DNA of 64,000 bases from assembly GCA_015680685.1 (NCBI GenBank), contig MNCI01029492.1, positions 345,542 through 409,541 of the forward strand, written 5' to 3'. Below, piece by piece: positions 11,481 to 24,526 of this stretch. This stretch comes from Gnetum montanum (lineage: Eukaryota > Streptophyta > Gnetopsida > Gnetales > Gnetaceae). The position numbers and the translations under genes were made by a program. Each line of letters starts with the position of its first letter. The first letter of the stretch is position 1. The notes under the pieces were generated by a model. It worked only from the letters and a program-made list of their open reading frames with translations. It was not told the origin of the DNA and made no database searches.

Positions 11481-12287
11481 TTAGCATGACAGTTAGCATG
11501 TTCATATTTGATGATGGTGGAAGCTTGTCATTTTTAGGAGGACTTTCCATAGAAGAATATTGTTTTAATAAGGTTCCAACTCTACCAACCTTTTTTGGAC
11601 TTGTCCTAAAGAAAGGATGTTTCTTCGACTAGCCCTTTGTGTTGCTGGTAAGATCCTTTAGTTGTATACTTACCACCCTTATAGCTTTTCTTTACTGCAA
11701 TTGTGATGATAATTTCCCTTGCATAGTGGATGGTCACATTGATGGCAAAGAATGAGGGATTTGACTTGATGAATCAACTACTTATGGATGCATGTATGGA
11801 TTGGAGTCTATCCTTGGTGGTGTCAGTCTATTGTATTCAACTAGATAATATTAAGGAGCTTGAACTATTGCATTTATTGAAGAGATTGGACGTTGCACAT
11901 AGTATCCATAAGGATTAGGCTATTGTTATGGATACTATTGGTGTGGTGGTGGCATGGCCCATTATTGGGGTTGTTGCCATTGTTGATAATATTACTTCTG
12001 TTGTTGTGGATATGCTTTGTTGGGATAGTATGTGGGTTGGAAGTTCTTCCTGTAGTTACCTTGAGGGTAAGGTGACCATTTGAGCATTTGTTGCTTGACA
12101 AATCTAGGATTAAGTGCATATGCCCTTATCTCTTGTAAGTGTGCAATTACTAGAAAACATCCTTTGGGATGTTCATATTGGCATATGATGCATCCTTCTT
12201 CATCTTTGAAGCTTGTGTTTAAACACTAAGCTATTGAAGCTACTTTTCCCTTTCATCCAAAATATTTTTTCTTTTTCTTGTCCTTGC
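11481..12287 (-). pseudogene. gag: Gag C-terminal part of element B (downstream of the E insertion)
   Basis: Contains the zinc-knuckle-like CDICQYEHPKGC block near 12190-12130 and a Tyr/Gln/Pro-rich tail (YYPNKAYPQQQ) that resembles the tails of F and I. A linker to the protease follows. The N-terminal part of the same gag resumes at 28782 on the far side of E. The reading at the break corresponds to the basic SDHNKRRKK-like stretch seen uninterrupted in I. Confidence 0.75.
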
Positions 12288-13132
12288 TGATAAGTCATGT
12301 TTTGGTAGGGCTTCGATATCAGGGCACAACCTTTGATGTTGGGGAGCTGAGGTTGCCTCATCCATGCTAGCCTCTAAATACAACACTCGAGTGCATGATT
12401 TTAGGTGATATAGACATAAAGAAGGGAATAGAAATAGACATAGAGAAATTTTTTTAGTTTGTTTCCACTGCATGCTCGCTTTGTGATGTTAAGTGAATGT
12501 ACGACATCCTTATTCGAATGTGACATACTTGGACACATTACATGCTTGGCAATAAAGACTAAGATTACTTCCATCATTGCAACATATACTTAGCTTTATT
12601 ATTGTTAATTACTTAAATGCTTACTATTTTTAATAGTTAATGTTTATAATTTATTGCTCTTTATTATTTATGTCATTAAGCAGAATGAGTACAACTAATT
12701 GCGAGTGCTTGAGTGTAACTACTTGGTAGCCTAGTAGCGTTATCGTTTGGTACGCCTAGTAACGATATGCTAGGTAATCCCATAATAGTTGCACAAAGTA
12801 CAAGGAATGTATGGAAGGTTAGAAATGGATACTCATTGCATGTAGGCTAGTTTAAACTTTACTTTTCACTATTAATCAAATTAGATAATTAATTTCTCTA
12901 TTATCGTTAGAAGCAATGTAAGGTTGTAATAACATTAATTATCATATGCCTCACTTTGGACTAAACCATATGTGACAAAGCTACCATGAGTCCAAATGGG
13001 AAGAAAGTAAACTGTGATTAAGACATAACAATCTAGATGCCATACCTAGTCCCATCCATTGAATTCAACCAGATCATGCATGAACGCTTGTGATTTGTAT
13101 GGTTGGGCGTAAGGGGTACCCATCCATCATCA
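12288..13132 (+). repeat. 5' LTR of element E
   Basis: 845 bp, from TGATAAG to TCATCA. It matches 20751-21503 plus 28659-28781 throughout. The promoter-like CTAAATACAAC near 12373 corresponds to TATAAATAC in the 3' copy. Several GATATC/GATGTT words precede it, the short U3 typical of this superfamily. Confidence 0.85.
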
Positions 13133-13133
13133 T

Positions 13134-13151
13134 TGGCGTCGTTGTTGGGGA
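13134..13151 (+). promoter_or_regulatory. Primer-binding site of element E
   Basis: TGGCGTCGTTGTTGGGGA, one base after the LTR. Only three transitions separate it from the tRNA-Asp complement TGGCGCCGTTGCCGGGGA, which makes it the best preserved PBS in the window together with that of F. Confidence 0.85.
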
Positions 13152-13257
13152 TGGTGCTAGATATCTAGATTAGTTATATTATACATGATCTCTATAAATG
13201 CATTAATGATTTACTTTTCAAAAAATATTAAGTCACACATATCATTAACTAACAACA

Positions 13258-15690
13258 ATGTCTCTTTCACAAGGAAGTGATAATGCATCGTATGAAGAGA
13301 ACATTCATTGGAGAACTAATAAGATATATATTGAAGAAAAGTGAGATGACCAACCTCATGCAAGGGTTTCATATGTTCATGACCATCCTTACTACACTCA
13401 AGGACTACATTTACCTAAGGTAGACAATCCTAGAGGAGATGAAGTAAGTCCTAGATCAAGGAGGACCTCAAGACCTAAGACCTCCTCAAAACCTAGAAAA
13501 GATAAATTAAGGGACCATGGAAAGAACTATAGATGCCATGAAAATTCTCCTAGTTCCTCATCTTCCTCTTCCTCTTCAACATTCAATTCTGATGAAGATG
13601 AATGTAGGTATAGAGGTAGAGCTCCACTATGAGGTCAACATAAAGATAGAAATTGAAACCAAGGGAAAAATCAAAGATATCAAAACAAGCATAGACAAGG
13701 TCATTACAATCAAACAAATAGAAATAGAGATTTTTATCACAACATGTTTGATGATGGTTAACCCTTGTTAGCCACTAAGAGCATGACAAAAATTACAAAG
13801 GTAGTTAAAATACCCCATAGGCATTGAAGGAAAAGTCACATTAAAAGACTTGATATGAATAACGTTCCTAAATTTGCAAGAGGCTATAATTCTAATCCAC
13901 AACATCATTTACAAGTCTTCCATGATGCTTGAATCTTATAGAACATTGAAAGTGAGTGGAAAAAGCTTAAGCTCTTTCCTAGGACACTAATAGATAAAGC
14001 CAAAGTGTGGTATAGATTGTTAAAACTCAATTCAATCCATCGATGGTCCACAATGCTAGAACTCTTCAACAAGAAATACCAAACCTATGTGAGGGTGTCC
14101 AACCTAAGGAAATGAATCCAAGGATGGAAACATGAATAACATGGACTAGATAGATACTATTCTCTACTATATAGATGTCTAGGCCATGGTTTCTCTCAAG
14201 AAGAGCAACTTTTTCACATCATAGATGAGCTTCATAGACCCTTGGGATTTATGCCCAAGGTTGGTTATACGAATTAAAACTCCATCAGATACAAAGGCTG
14301 ATCAAGTGGGTGGCAAAAGAAGAAGGAGAGCTATGTAAACGAGAGAATGTTAAAGAATATCACTAGTATCCAACACTTCAAAAGAAGAAGATTCATCTCT
14401 ATGATATGGAAAAAGAGGCAGCCCTCAATGAGGTGATTTCACAACAAACCTTGCCAATGCAACAGTCTCTTGTTGAACTTTAAGCAAGGCTAAATAAGGT
14501 GTCAGAATGGATAAATGAGAAAGTTACAACTTGTGTAGAAACCGTAGAGGAGAGAGTAACACAAAACAAATCAAGTGATCACAACCAAAGGAGGAAAAGG
14601 GACCAAGAGATAGGTAAGAACACTGATCGACAAAAAGGGAAAATGATTGTAGAAGAAGAGGCTATAGACTCAACCACCAAAGAAGATGATGAATGTAACA
14701 TCTACCTATATGACCATACAAAGGGCTATTACCCAGTTATGTTACATTTACATGAGTATTGGGCTTTTGCTTTGAATCCTAAGTTTGTACAAAAGAAAAT
14801 GCTTAGAAATTACCTTTCTCACAAGGTAATTATAGACAACCCAACAATCAATCGTACTATCCTAGTGGGAATTCTTACCAGCCTCAACACTATCATCAAC
14901 CATAGTGGCAAAACCTACAGTTGTGGGGAAGGCCATCATCAAACTAGCACTACCCTTATTGTTAGTGGGACCTGTCCAAATACTACATTCAACAATGTAT
15001 TTCCCTAGGTAGTTCTACTTCCTCTACCTTAAATTACTACTACCACTCTCTCGAATATCATCAACCTGAAACATCTTCTATGAGATCACCACCTCACACC
15101 TCTCACCCCCCATCATATCCTCAATATTCTCATACTCATCTCCATTACATGTCACGGCTGAAAATATAGGAAGGTTCAGTGCCAAAACATCAACAAAAGA
15201 ATGCCACTTATGTTGCGAACATACACAGAAATGTTAATGCTATTAGATCTCCACCATAATCGTGGAAATATCCTTTCTTTAGGATGGTTCCCATGTGTGA
15301 GCACAACACTCGTGGACCTACTAGCTCATTCAAACTAGCATAATGCCAATCAAGTGCAACATCCTTCCTCTCACAACCAATGTTCTCCAATCCTACACAA
15401 AGGCCAACATCTATCATTACTTCAACATCTAATAGAAATGATGAACCTAGCACTATGGAGAGGTAGAAGAATTGATGCATCACTAATCATGATAAAGGGT
15501 GTAGTTATAGGCTAGAGGTTCACAGAGTTAACACAACTTCTATTCTGACCCACTATACATTTCAAAACCAAGTGTGTGAACAATAACCCATCTACGCAAC
15601 TGCCACTAAACTAGAAGACACCTAGTGGCTTAAAAATGAAAGTCTAACACTATTTTACAAATGCATGGAGCTTGCTTGCCCACTTATTAA
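13258..15690 (+). pseudogene. gag: Gag of element E, serine-rich N-terminal type, protease core missing
   Basis: Starts ATG at 13258 (MSLSQGSDNASYEEN). The N-terminal part is basic with a poly-Ser run followed by DEDECRYRGRAPL, and lacks the EYIxxFTFILHQDE block of the D/F type. The gag core is clear: RLDMNNVPKFARGYNSNPQ, KLKLFPRTLIDKAKVWY, STMLELFNKKYQTYVRVSN and GHGFSQEEQLFHIIDEL. A coiled region, a degenerate zinc knuckle (YDHTKGYYPV) and a Tyr/Gln-rich tail follow. The reading then passes from PFFRM to the tail NQVCEQ with no DSG protease core between. Multiple stops and frameshifts are present. Confidence 0.8.
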
Positions 15691-17854
15691 TTCTTATCAT
15701 GGTCAAAAGCTTAGTTGTGGGGGAAATGCCCTATCCTAAAATCAAGAATTAATAGGTGTTTTTCATGTTTTTGTTTTACAATTTTTTTATCATTTTCTCA
15801 TCTCTTGATACAAAATTTTCCCATCCTTTTCAACTTTTTCTACACTTAGTTTTTATTTCCTTTGTTAGTAATCTCGATTGTGAATAAAACAACAAGATGT
15901 AGCCCAATGAGGTGAGGTTTTCTCCATGTTGTCAAAGTCATGAGGGACTAATTATTTGGACAATGAGGCCATGTCATCCATCCATCCATCCCATTAATAA
16001 GAGGTTCTTACCATGGCCATAATGATATTCTTTTCCATCATCAAACTAAGAATAAACTTGTAATCATTGTGTCTGGACAAAAAAGTGAAGAACCAAGGGG
16101 AAATGTGAAGGGTATGACATCAAGGGAACTTGTGGGATCTCTTTGATCATTTTTATATGTTCTATCATGTTGTGAAGGTTGTAATTATATCCTTGTAAAT
16201 TTAACAAAAAATGAAAGTAAGAGTAAAATAAGTATTGCCTTACCATGTTACTAGAAAGACATGTTACCCTTGCTTGAAGGTAGTTCTTTGGTAAGGTTAA
16301 CACAGATAAAAATAGAATAATAGAGCACAAAATAACTTTTTGAGGATCCCACTAAAAAGACATGTTATCCATGCCTGAAGGTTGGAGGCTTCTCAGAAAT
16401 CAAAAAAGAAAAAGAAAAAAAGTGCCATGAATAAACTCCTTCCTTGGACAAAATGGCAAGTGATGATACTCCTTGTAATGGTGGTAGTCTTATGGTTGTA
16501 AATCCAAGAGATAAAATAATGTGATGTCACTGAAATGTGGTTTGGACTTGGTTTGTATCTTGGAAAGAAGGGCTAATGATTACTTTAACCATTAATAACA
16601 CACAAGGATTCATTATGCCTATGGTAAGGCACCTCACATTCCAATTTCTACAATAATTTCTAAAATCCATCTCATCTCACTATTCATATGATCATAACTT
16701 GTGGTTTTGTGTAACATAGAGTTATTTTCTCAAATTGGTGGTTCTAACATGTGTGTTTTGCTAAAAAATTATGAATTGCATTCAACCCCTTCGGTGCCTA
16801 TGGACACTTTTAGGTGTGGTTATACAAGGGCATTAAGGGATGGAGCCTACTTTGGGGAAGACCCACTTATATAACTATTGTAACTTGTCTTTTCTAACAT
16901 AATCACATCATCTTGAACCTTCTAAGTGCATAAATATCAATTTCAAAACCTTCCCTTATCATAAAACTTATCCATTCTATATCATGAATTCAGTACCTTT
17001 TTCTTACATCTTCCAAAGCTTTTAATTCCTATGATTCCATTTTTCAACATTACCAGTGCCTAAATATGTATTCTCACTTATTCTAGAACTTTGAACTCTA
17101 TATGAAACCTTCCAACCAATCACAAAGCTTCATTTTCCATGCTGAGTGTTCCCATGAATTACAATTCTAAGGCCTCCAATATACCTACTATCATAGGGGA
17201 GTAGATGTTAGCTACCCAATATTGGATCCAAAAAAAAAACTATAAATATGGCCTTAAAAATTATTTAGAAATCATTTTCATCATTTGTAGCTAAGTGAGT
17301 TTTTTCATTTCTCTCTCTCAACAAAGAGCTTTATGCATCCAACTTCCATATGCAATATCTAGCTTCATATTGCTCTGATTTCCATGATTTTTAAACCTAT
17401 TTGATCCTAGAGTGTTCAATTTTATTTTTTTTTGGGGGGGAGTGGGGAGAGGGGAGGAGGGTGGATTGGCAGTTAGGGTTGGGAGGATGCTTGTGTGGAA
17501 AACTTTTGCCAATTTTTCAAAATTTGCCATTACTTGGAAGGTATTATAAGGGTAATAATGTTGAAAAACTTAAGCTTTTTAATGAACAATCAGTCTTATG
17601 AATGCTAGAACCTTTAATTAACACCACTAAGAAATCATAATCATCATTATAAGCCATATATAAGGGAAAGGAAGTTAATTGTAAAGGATTACAAAAGAAG
17701 TTAACACTTTTAAGGGCATTTTTCTTGAAATTTTTCTAACACTACAATCACATGAACTAAGAACTTAATGAAAATAAGGATATGAGTAACGTCTAAACCT
17801 ATTAATGATAAATAAAAAACACCTTAATAACCCAAAATCCTTGATTGATTGTAG
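15691..17854 (+). other. 3' noncoding spacer of element E
   Basis: No coding reading. It contains TTTTTGTTTTACA (about 15765-15780) like the repeats in F and two copies of an ACATGTTA-containing motif (about 16240-16285 and 16342-16390). The five-element conserved block lies at about 16795-16870, and a G-rich run at 17431-17460. It is inverted relative to the B, C, F and G spacers, as expected from the orientation. Confidence 0.7.
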
Positions 17855-20563
17855 ATGGCTCCAAAAAGATGAGGACAAGGAGGACCTTCATAGGATGCAA
17901 GCAAATGCTTAAGGGATGGCAAAGATCGACCATGAGAACAAGACCCACTAGCTAAGAATGATGAACAGGAGGCCTAATCATTTAACATTCATCAAGAGGC
18001 CCCTATTACAAGGTAGTTGATCTAGGAAAAGGCTATAGAACCATAGGCTTAAGTGTGGGGACAATGCCTCACGTTGTCCTAAGAATGCCTCTAAGCCATC
18101 TAGAAGTGATCCATATTGACCATAGTCATTGTGGAAATGAACTTCAGGCCATTCATGGAATTTGTCTCTGAGGTGGTTAGAACTCATTTTCAACATCATC
18201 TTTATGGCACATTCTTTCTAAAAGTGGTGAATGGTAGCTCGATGAGATGTATCAATTCTAGCATAATAAAGAGGAGGGCACCATTGTCAAGATTGGTAGA
18301 ATATCTATTTCTTACTTAATCAAGGCCATTGAAGAAGCTCTAAACATATCCAATGTGAAGGCCAAAGTAGAAAACCTATTCATAAGATCTAATGCAAAAA
18401 TAAGGAAGGTGTGGTTGAAATAGACATATAATAAAGAAGACAAAATATACAATGAGTTGACTTTGGAGGAGAGGATTTACTTCAAAATCGGCACATACCA
18501 TCTCTTCCCCATTAAAGGGCTGAATAGGATATCAACCTACTTGGCTAGAAGAAGTGCAATATTGATGGGAAAATATAATGCCAACCTTGACTAATTGTAC
18601 TTCATGGAGATTCAATGATGGTTCAAGGAAAGGAAGGTAGGGAAGCTGATACTTCCATTCCCTTGCCTAATCAGGAAGTTGTGCAAGTGAGCTAGAATCT
18701 TGGGTTACATCAATGAAATTCCTAGGAGGGCCCAAAATGCTTCATTCTCTAAGTTTCTCAAACCAATGGCACCAAGGAATGATCAAGGTGAAGAGCAAGA
18801 ACAAGAACTAGAGTAACAACAAGTGTAGCAAGTTCCACCACCACTACCATAGGATTATAGGCCCTCAATGAGCCATTTGCAAATTTTTTTTGAAACTCTC
18901 AGTTGGAGAAGCAGGGATGAATCCAACCTCTTTTGAGTCATTGATGATGTTGTTCAGCCAAAAATTTTTGCTAATCCATCAAGGAAATAGATTTCTTTGC
19001 AATTAGGAGGAAAAGCCCAATGGTCACAATAGATCTCTAGGAATGCCGTATCTTTCCAAGTGGTGCTTGAAACTAGAGAAGGTGCTACAATTTTGGTCAT
19101 GCAGCACTAAGATCTAGTAGGTGTAGCAAAATTTATAATAGACTACATCAAAGAATCCTTTAATGTGCTTGTTGTATCCTCGGTGGACTTAACTAGAACT
19201 AGTGATGCACAGATGTTAGCTAGGACCTTAATAACTCTTACAGCTCATGAGGATGTACTTGATAGATTTTTGTAGACTAGGCAAGTCATGACAACCCTCT
19301 TCGACATTCCTAGTGATGTCACTACAGTTTGATCTAATCTCATAGCCACCAAAGGAAAATTGATCATGGTAGAGACCAAGGTAGAGTATGCAGAAGTAGA
19401 GGTACACCAATTACAACAAGAGGTTGTCATCCTAAGAGCCAGAATAAAGGATCTTTCCTAATTCATTACACATGACCAATTAGAGTAGTTCTAAATAGAG
19501 AAACTTAGCCAATTAATTGAGCAGAATAAAGTGGCTGAATAGGAGGAGAAAGTGGTCTAGAATTGCTTAGTTGTTGAAGCATAATCACATGCTCATGTGA
19601 AGGCATTAATCATTGCTTAAAAGAAAAATAAGTAGCTTGTTGCTAACAATGCAAGGTTGACCACCATTGAGAAGTGAAAAAAAAAAACATCTTGAAAGAT
19701 AGCATCCACTAGTTAAGGGAACAACTAGTGAGGGTCAAACATGACATAAGCATATTGGCCAGAGAGAATCAAACCCTCTCAATGAAGGAGGTACGCACCA
19801 TACATTAGAAGTTTCCAATTGAGATAAGCACATGGTAGAATGAGACTAAAAAGCATAAGAAACTGAAAGAGCACTTTTGGGACCAAATCAACATGTACAA
19901 GAAAATCAATGAGAAAGAAATCTAGATAGCAAAGACTACATTAGTTCCATGTCAGTGCAGAATTATGACTAGTAGCCCATCCTAGATAGCTACGCCTTTG
20001 TCCACCAAGAGGAAGTGAAAAATAAGAATCTACAGATTGAGGATTTGAAGGAGTACATGGTGTTAGCTAACCTTCATTATGTTAACTTGGTCATGTTAAT
20101 AGCAGGTCAACTAAGAAATGAACTAGAATAGCAAGTAGCAACCACTTATGCTTCATATGAGAAGGAGTTTGCAAATAGAAAAGATGATCTATAGAAACTT
20201 TAAGTAGTAAAATTAGAACTAGAAGTGATTAAGGCTTGCTACCATGGGTAAAGAGATGTAGCTTCAAACCTAACCAGGAGACTAACAAATTATCATACAT
20301 TGAGAGAAAAGATTAGGGATTTTGAGGAGGAATAGAGGTCATCTGCAATGTGGTATGTTAAAGCTCATTAGATGTTCCTGCAGCTACTATGTCCATGAGA
20401 TGTACTAGCTCGAGCACACATTAGATCATTATCCTAGACCATGCATGACCTGAAAATGGAGGAGGAGAAGTTGTAGGCACTCTTGAATTGTTACAAATTC
20501 TGGAAGCTTGATGACAAAGGGAAGAAGCCAATGGAAGAGCCACCACCTCAAGGAACTACATAG
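17855..20563 (+). pseudogene. ORFx of element E
   Basis: Second copy of the unrecognised ORF. Starts MAPKR at 17855. Blocks shared with the B and G copies: VIVEMNFRPFMEF (about 18122), YHLFPIKGLNRISTYLA (about 18500), LFDIPSDVTTV (about 19300) leading into VHQLQQEVVILRARIKDLS and a long charged coil, and the C-terminal LDDKGKKPMEEPPPQGTT with a stop at 20561-20563. Length is about 900 codons. Stops and frameshifts are dense, so this copy is long dead. A stretch near 18790-18850 is rich in Glu, Gln and Pro. It lies directly before the polypurine tract. No enzyme motif or zinc finger is visible. Confidence 0.7.
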
Positions 20564-20736
20564 CTTCCCCAATTTTGTTGTTTTATCATGTTATGTCCAT
20601 TTTTTGTAAAACACCATGATGGTATGAAAGAGTCAATTTGTGTGTCTGTTAAAGTTAGTCAATAATCCCATACCTTCCTAATATTTTGTAAATAACTTGT
20701 TCCTCATTTTTTAAAACTCAATGATGAGTTTTCATT

Positions 20737-20750
20737 CAATCATGAGGGTA
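20737..20750 (+). promoter_or_regulatory. Polypurine tract of element E
   Basis: CAATCATGAGGGTA directly before the 3' LTR, preceded by TGATGAGTTTTCATT. The same arrangement precedes the 3' LTRs of B, C, F and G. Confidence 0.7.
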
Positions 20751-21503
20751 TGATGAGTCATGTTTTGGTAGGGCTCCAATATTAGATACTTGATATCGAA
20801 ACTGCATTATTGAGTATCCATTATTAGGACAACATTTGATGTTAAGGATCGAATGTCACCTCATCCATGCTAAATTATAAATACAACACTCAAGTGCATG
20901 GTTTTGGGGGATATAGACATAGAAAATGGAATAGAGATACACATAGAGAAATTCTATTAGTTTATTTTCAGTGCATGCTCGTAGTGTGATGTTAAGTGAT
21001 TGTACAACATCCTTATTCAAATGCAATGTACTTGGACACATTACATGCTTGGTAATAAAGATCGAGATTAATTCCATCATTGCAACATCCACTTAGCTTT
21101 ATTATTGTTAATTATTTAAATGCTTACTATTTTTCTTAGTTAATGTTTATCATTTATTGCTGTTTATTGTTTATCTCATTAAGTGGAATGAGTATAACTA
21201 ATCACAAATGCTTGAGTGTAATTACTTGGTAACCTAGTAGTGTTATCATTTGGTATGCCTAGTAATGGTATGCTTCATAATCTTAACAGTAGTTGCATGA
21301 AGTTCAAGGCATGTACAAAATGTTAGAAATGGATACTCATTGCATGTAGGCTACTTTAAACTTTACTTTCGACTATTAATCAAATTAGATAATTAATTTC
21401 TCTATTATCATTAGGAGTAATGTAAGGCTATAATAACATCAATTATCATATGCCTTACTTTGGACTAAACCATACATGATAAAGCTACCATTAGTCTAAG
21501 TGG
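20751..21503 (+). repeat. 3' LTR of element E, left part
   Basis: Starts TGATGAGTCATG and follows the 5' LTR (12288 onward) until it is cut at 21503 by F. The TATA box TATAAATAC lies near 20877. The last five bases, AGTGG, are the target duplicated by F. Confidence 0.85.
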
Positions 21504-22396
21504 TGATGAGTGGCGAGGTACCCGTGCACTCAACCATACGAAACAAGCATAGCACGCACGATCTGGTCGAACTCCATAGACTAAATGCCTAAACCCCCCA
21601 TGGAACACTTGGGGTTAATCATTTGTTGTCTTCCCAGGCTTACTTGTTGTTGTCACAGTGTATGGTTAAGTAAGTCCGAGGTATATGATTTTTATGGTCT
21701 TTTATGGTTTTATATCTTCTATGCTAAGAGCGAAGGGTTGAGAAACTAGCTAACTCTAACTAAGGACTAAGTCTAAATTAACTAGCATCAACATCCATTC
21801 CCACTTACCGTACACACCCTAAACTATGCAACTATGGCTACCAAACGCTAATTGTTACTAGGATCACCACACGTAACGCACGTGCTTGAAGTGGTCGTAC
21901 TGAGGAACTTAACTAGCCTAAACATGATGAGCAGTCGATTCCTTGACTAGCCGTACACATCTGTAGATGCTCGTAATCAAGTCGTACTCATGTCGCGCTA
22001 ATGCATGTAATAAATAACATGTAATAAAACCTATTCCATGCATTGCAAGGTTTATCCACAAAGCTCATCTTTATTTTCGTACACAACTTGGTTCAGGTAC
22101 AAAGCTGCTCGAATAAAGATCCGTTCACTTGGGGACTCCTACTGTGGGCACATGGAAAATATTCTATCTTTGGAATGATCAAACTACCAGAGCTTCGCTA
22201 CTTCTAGCCTAGGATGAGAAATGAGGAGAGTGCTACCTCTTATTTATAGATTTGGTGGTGGAACGCGATATCGCGTATGCAATATCGCAAGGGACAACAC
22301 AATATCACGTACGCGATATTGCATGGGATGCGATATCGCGATGGCCGCGATATCATGTACGCGATATCGCGGTGCATGCGATATTGCATCTCATCA
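21504..22396 (-). repeat. 3' LTR of element F
   Basis: 893 bp with perfect 7-base terminal inverted repeats TGATGAG and CTCATCA. The TATA box on the minus strand is CTATAAATAAG (about 22250-22240). GTAGCGAAGCTCTGG follows downstream. It differs from the 5' LTR mostly by transitions and lacks a roughly 110-bp segment present there. Confidence 0.9.
22264..22396 (-). repeat. Palindrome array in the U3 of element F
   Basis: Eight copies of GCGATATCGC or near variants (RCRATATYRY) in about 130 bp, between the LTR outer end and the TATA box. The corresponding U3 of the 5' LTR (28567-28653) has about six copies. The position upstream of the TATA box suggests an enhancer-like role, which is inference. 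Confidence 0.8.
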
Positions 22397-24526
22397 TACC
22401 CCAATGATTGAATGAAAACTCATCCTTGAGTTCCTTACAATAATATCAGGCAGGTATGGAATTATTGAGGGGAATGGAACTAATGGAATGACATGTGAAC
22501 GGATCATTATTACAAGACTTGACAAAACTGGTGTTCATGACAACAAGGGTGAACACCTTATTATAATGACATTAGGCCTTTATTGGTAGCTGAGAAAGAG
22601 AGAGAGAAAGAAGTGTTGCTGCTGCCAACGCCAAGATTGTGCCTTCGTTGTCCATCCATAAGTGCGCCATCGATCTTGCTCCTTGCATAGCTGGTTCAAC
22701 ACTACTCCATTCCAAGTGTTTGCTCCAGATCCAATCCGTTGTTGTATGTCCACCATCTGCACACACAACACAATCATATATTAGCAAGGGTAAATGAATA
22801 AAAAATTAATACCTTGCTTTGGTGTAGGTCCATTGGCTAGGTTGTGGTATGGCTGATATGGATCTGGGATATATTAATGATGACTACCGAAGGTGTAGGG
22901 GTTAGGAAGAAAATCAAAGATTTCGGGGCTAGGAGAAAATCGAAAAAATCAGGCCCCGTATCCCCATGACTAATCATGAACCTCTGGTAGCGTTAGAATG
23001 GAAAAAGAAAAGAAGTAAGAAAGATAGATAAAAAGGGACAACTATGGCATTGATGAAGTGGATGTCAAGATGGAAATGAACAAAAATAAAATTAATTGCA
23101 AAATGTTAAGGGAAAGAATTTAACTAAGGTTCCAAATAGGAATGCCAGTGGGTCCTCCCCAAAGCAGGCTCATGCCCTTAATGCCTTGACAAACCCATAT
23201 TCAAAGAGTCCATAGGCTCCGAAAATGTCATTTGGAACAAGAGTTAAAGTCTTAACCATAAGAATTTACCAAAAGGAAAACAATGCATCAACCAAAATAT
23301 ATACACTAATGATACAACTAGTAATGAGGTGAATAATGGAGATAAGGATGGAGAGAAGAGAATGGAATGGAATCCCAAGAACAAGGTGGTGTATAGCCCC
23401 TTGTGTGTTTTATGATTAATATGACTTGGCAAATCTCATTCCAACTTCGGCCTCAAACTAACCACATCCAGTGACTTCGCATCAATGCGTTCAGCTAAAC
23501 CATAAACTGGAGTAACGAGAATGCTTCCCCAAGAGCCACTACCATTCCGATGAAACAAAGGAGAGAATGGAAAGCGAGAAGGGCCTTAGTTAGAGGAAAC
23601 ACTTTTGGTTCCATAACCAGTGCTTGTAGCCCACGTTTATTCGTCTAAGGGGTGTGCTTTGAATTCTCACTTCTCTCTCTTTTTTTGTGTGTGTTTTTAT
23701 GCATGAGAATCACACCATGCAAAGACTTGATTATTTTATTGTCTCAGCTTCCGATAGTTGGGTAACATTAGAACGAAAAGAAAACTCAAGAAGAAACATT
23801 CAAGCACCCAAGAGAATGACCAACACAAAAGCATCAAGTTCCCTTGAAGTCACACCCTTTTCAATCCTTGAGTCCTTCCTTATTTTGAGAAATACTCAGT
23901 CACTGATTCGTTAAAGTTCTTATTAGAAGGGGACTATACATTTCCAAGCCAAGAGAAACCATAGAAATTGGTGGATGGATGGATGAAGTGGTCTCATTTC
24001 CTACCATATCAAAAGAAGCATACCTTAGTATCAACATTATGACTTAAAGGTAAAAACCAAACATTAGCAATCAATATGAAAATAGTTCATAGCATCATGA
24101 AGAATGCTTATTATGGGACAAACTTATAGGGTGGATGGCACACACACACACACATACACAAAAATAGAAAAAGGATAACGATGGTGTAAAACAAAAACTA
24201 GAAAAGTTAAAGAAAGTTGTAAAACAAAAATTAGAAAAGTTAAAGAAATTTGTAAAACAAAAATGTGTAAAACAAAAACATTGTAAAACAAAAATGTGTA
24301 AAACAAAAATTGAAAAAGAACTGAGGGCCCCACATGATTAGCATAGGTGGCCATCTCCCCAATGACTGAGTGGAAAGGGAGAGATCTGAAATAATGAGCG
24401 CCTGTTTGAGTTTCTTAAAAGTGTCCAACTTCTCCCAAATGATGATCTTAGATTAAGGGGTTGAAGTTGGCGACACTCATATTCCAAGGTGTCTATGCCT
24501 TCATTGTTGACATGGGTTTCCTCAGT
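22397..24526 (-). other. Polypurine tract and 3' noncoding spacer of element F
   Basis: Starts with the tract (minus strand CATTGGGGTA before the LTR). No gene is seen. It contains the five-element conserved block at about 23145-23220, a GGGGTGTGCTTTGAATTCTC motif near 23650, a short CA repeat near 24139-24162, and tandem GTAAAACAAAAAT units at 24185-24320 which read TTTTGTTTTACA on the coding strand. Confidence 0.7.

Noticed and set aside
22264-22396. U3 palindrome array as a CRISPR array or origin
   Set aside because: Units are 10 bases with no fixed spacers, and the array sits in the U3 of an LTR in a plant-type retrotransposon.
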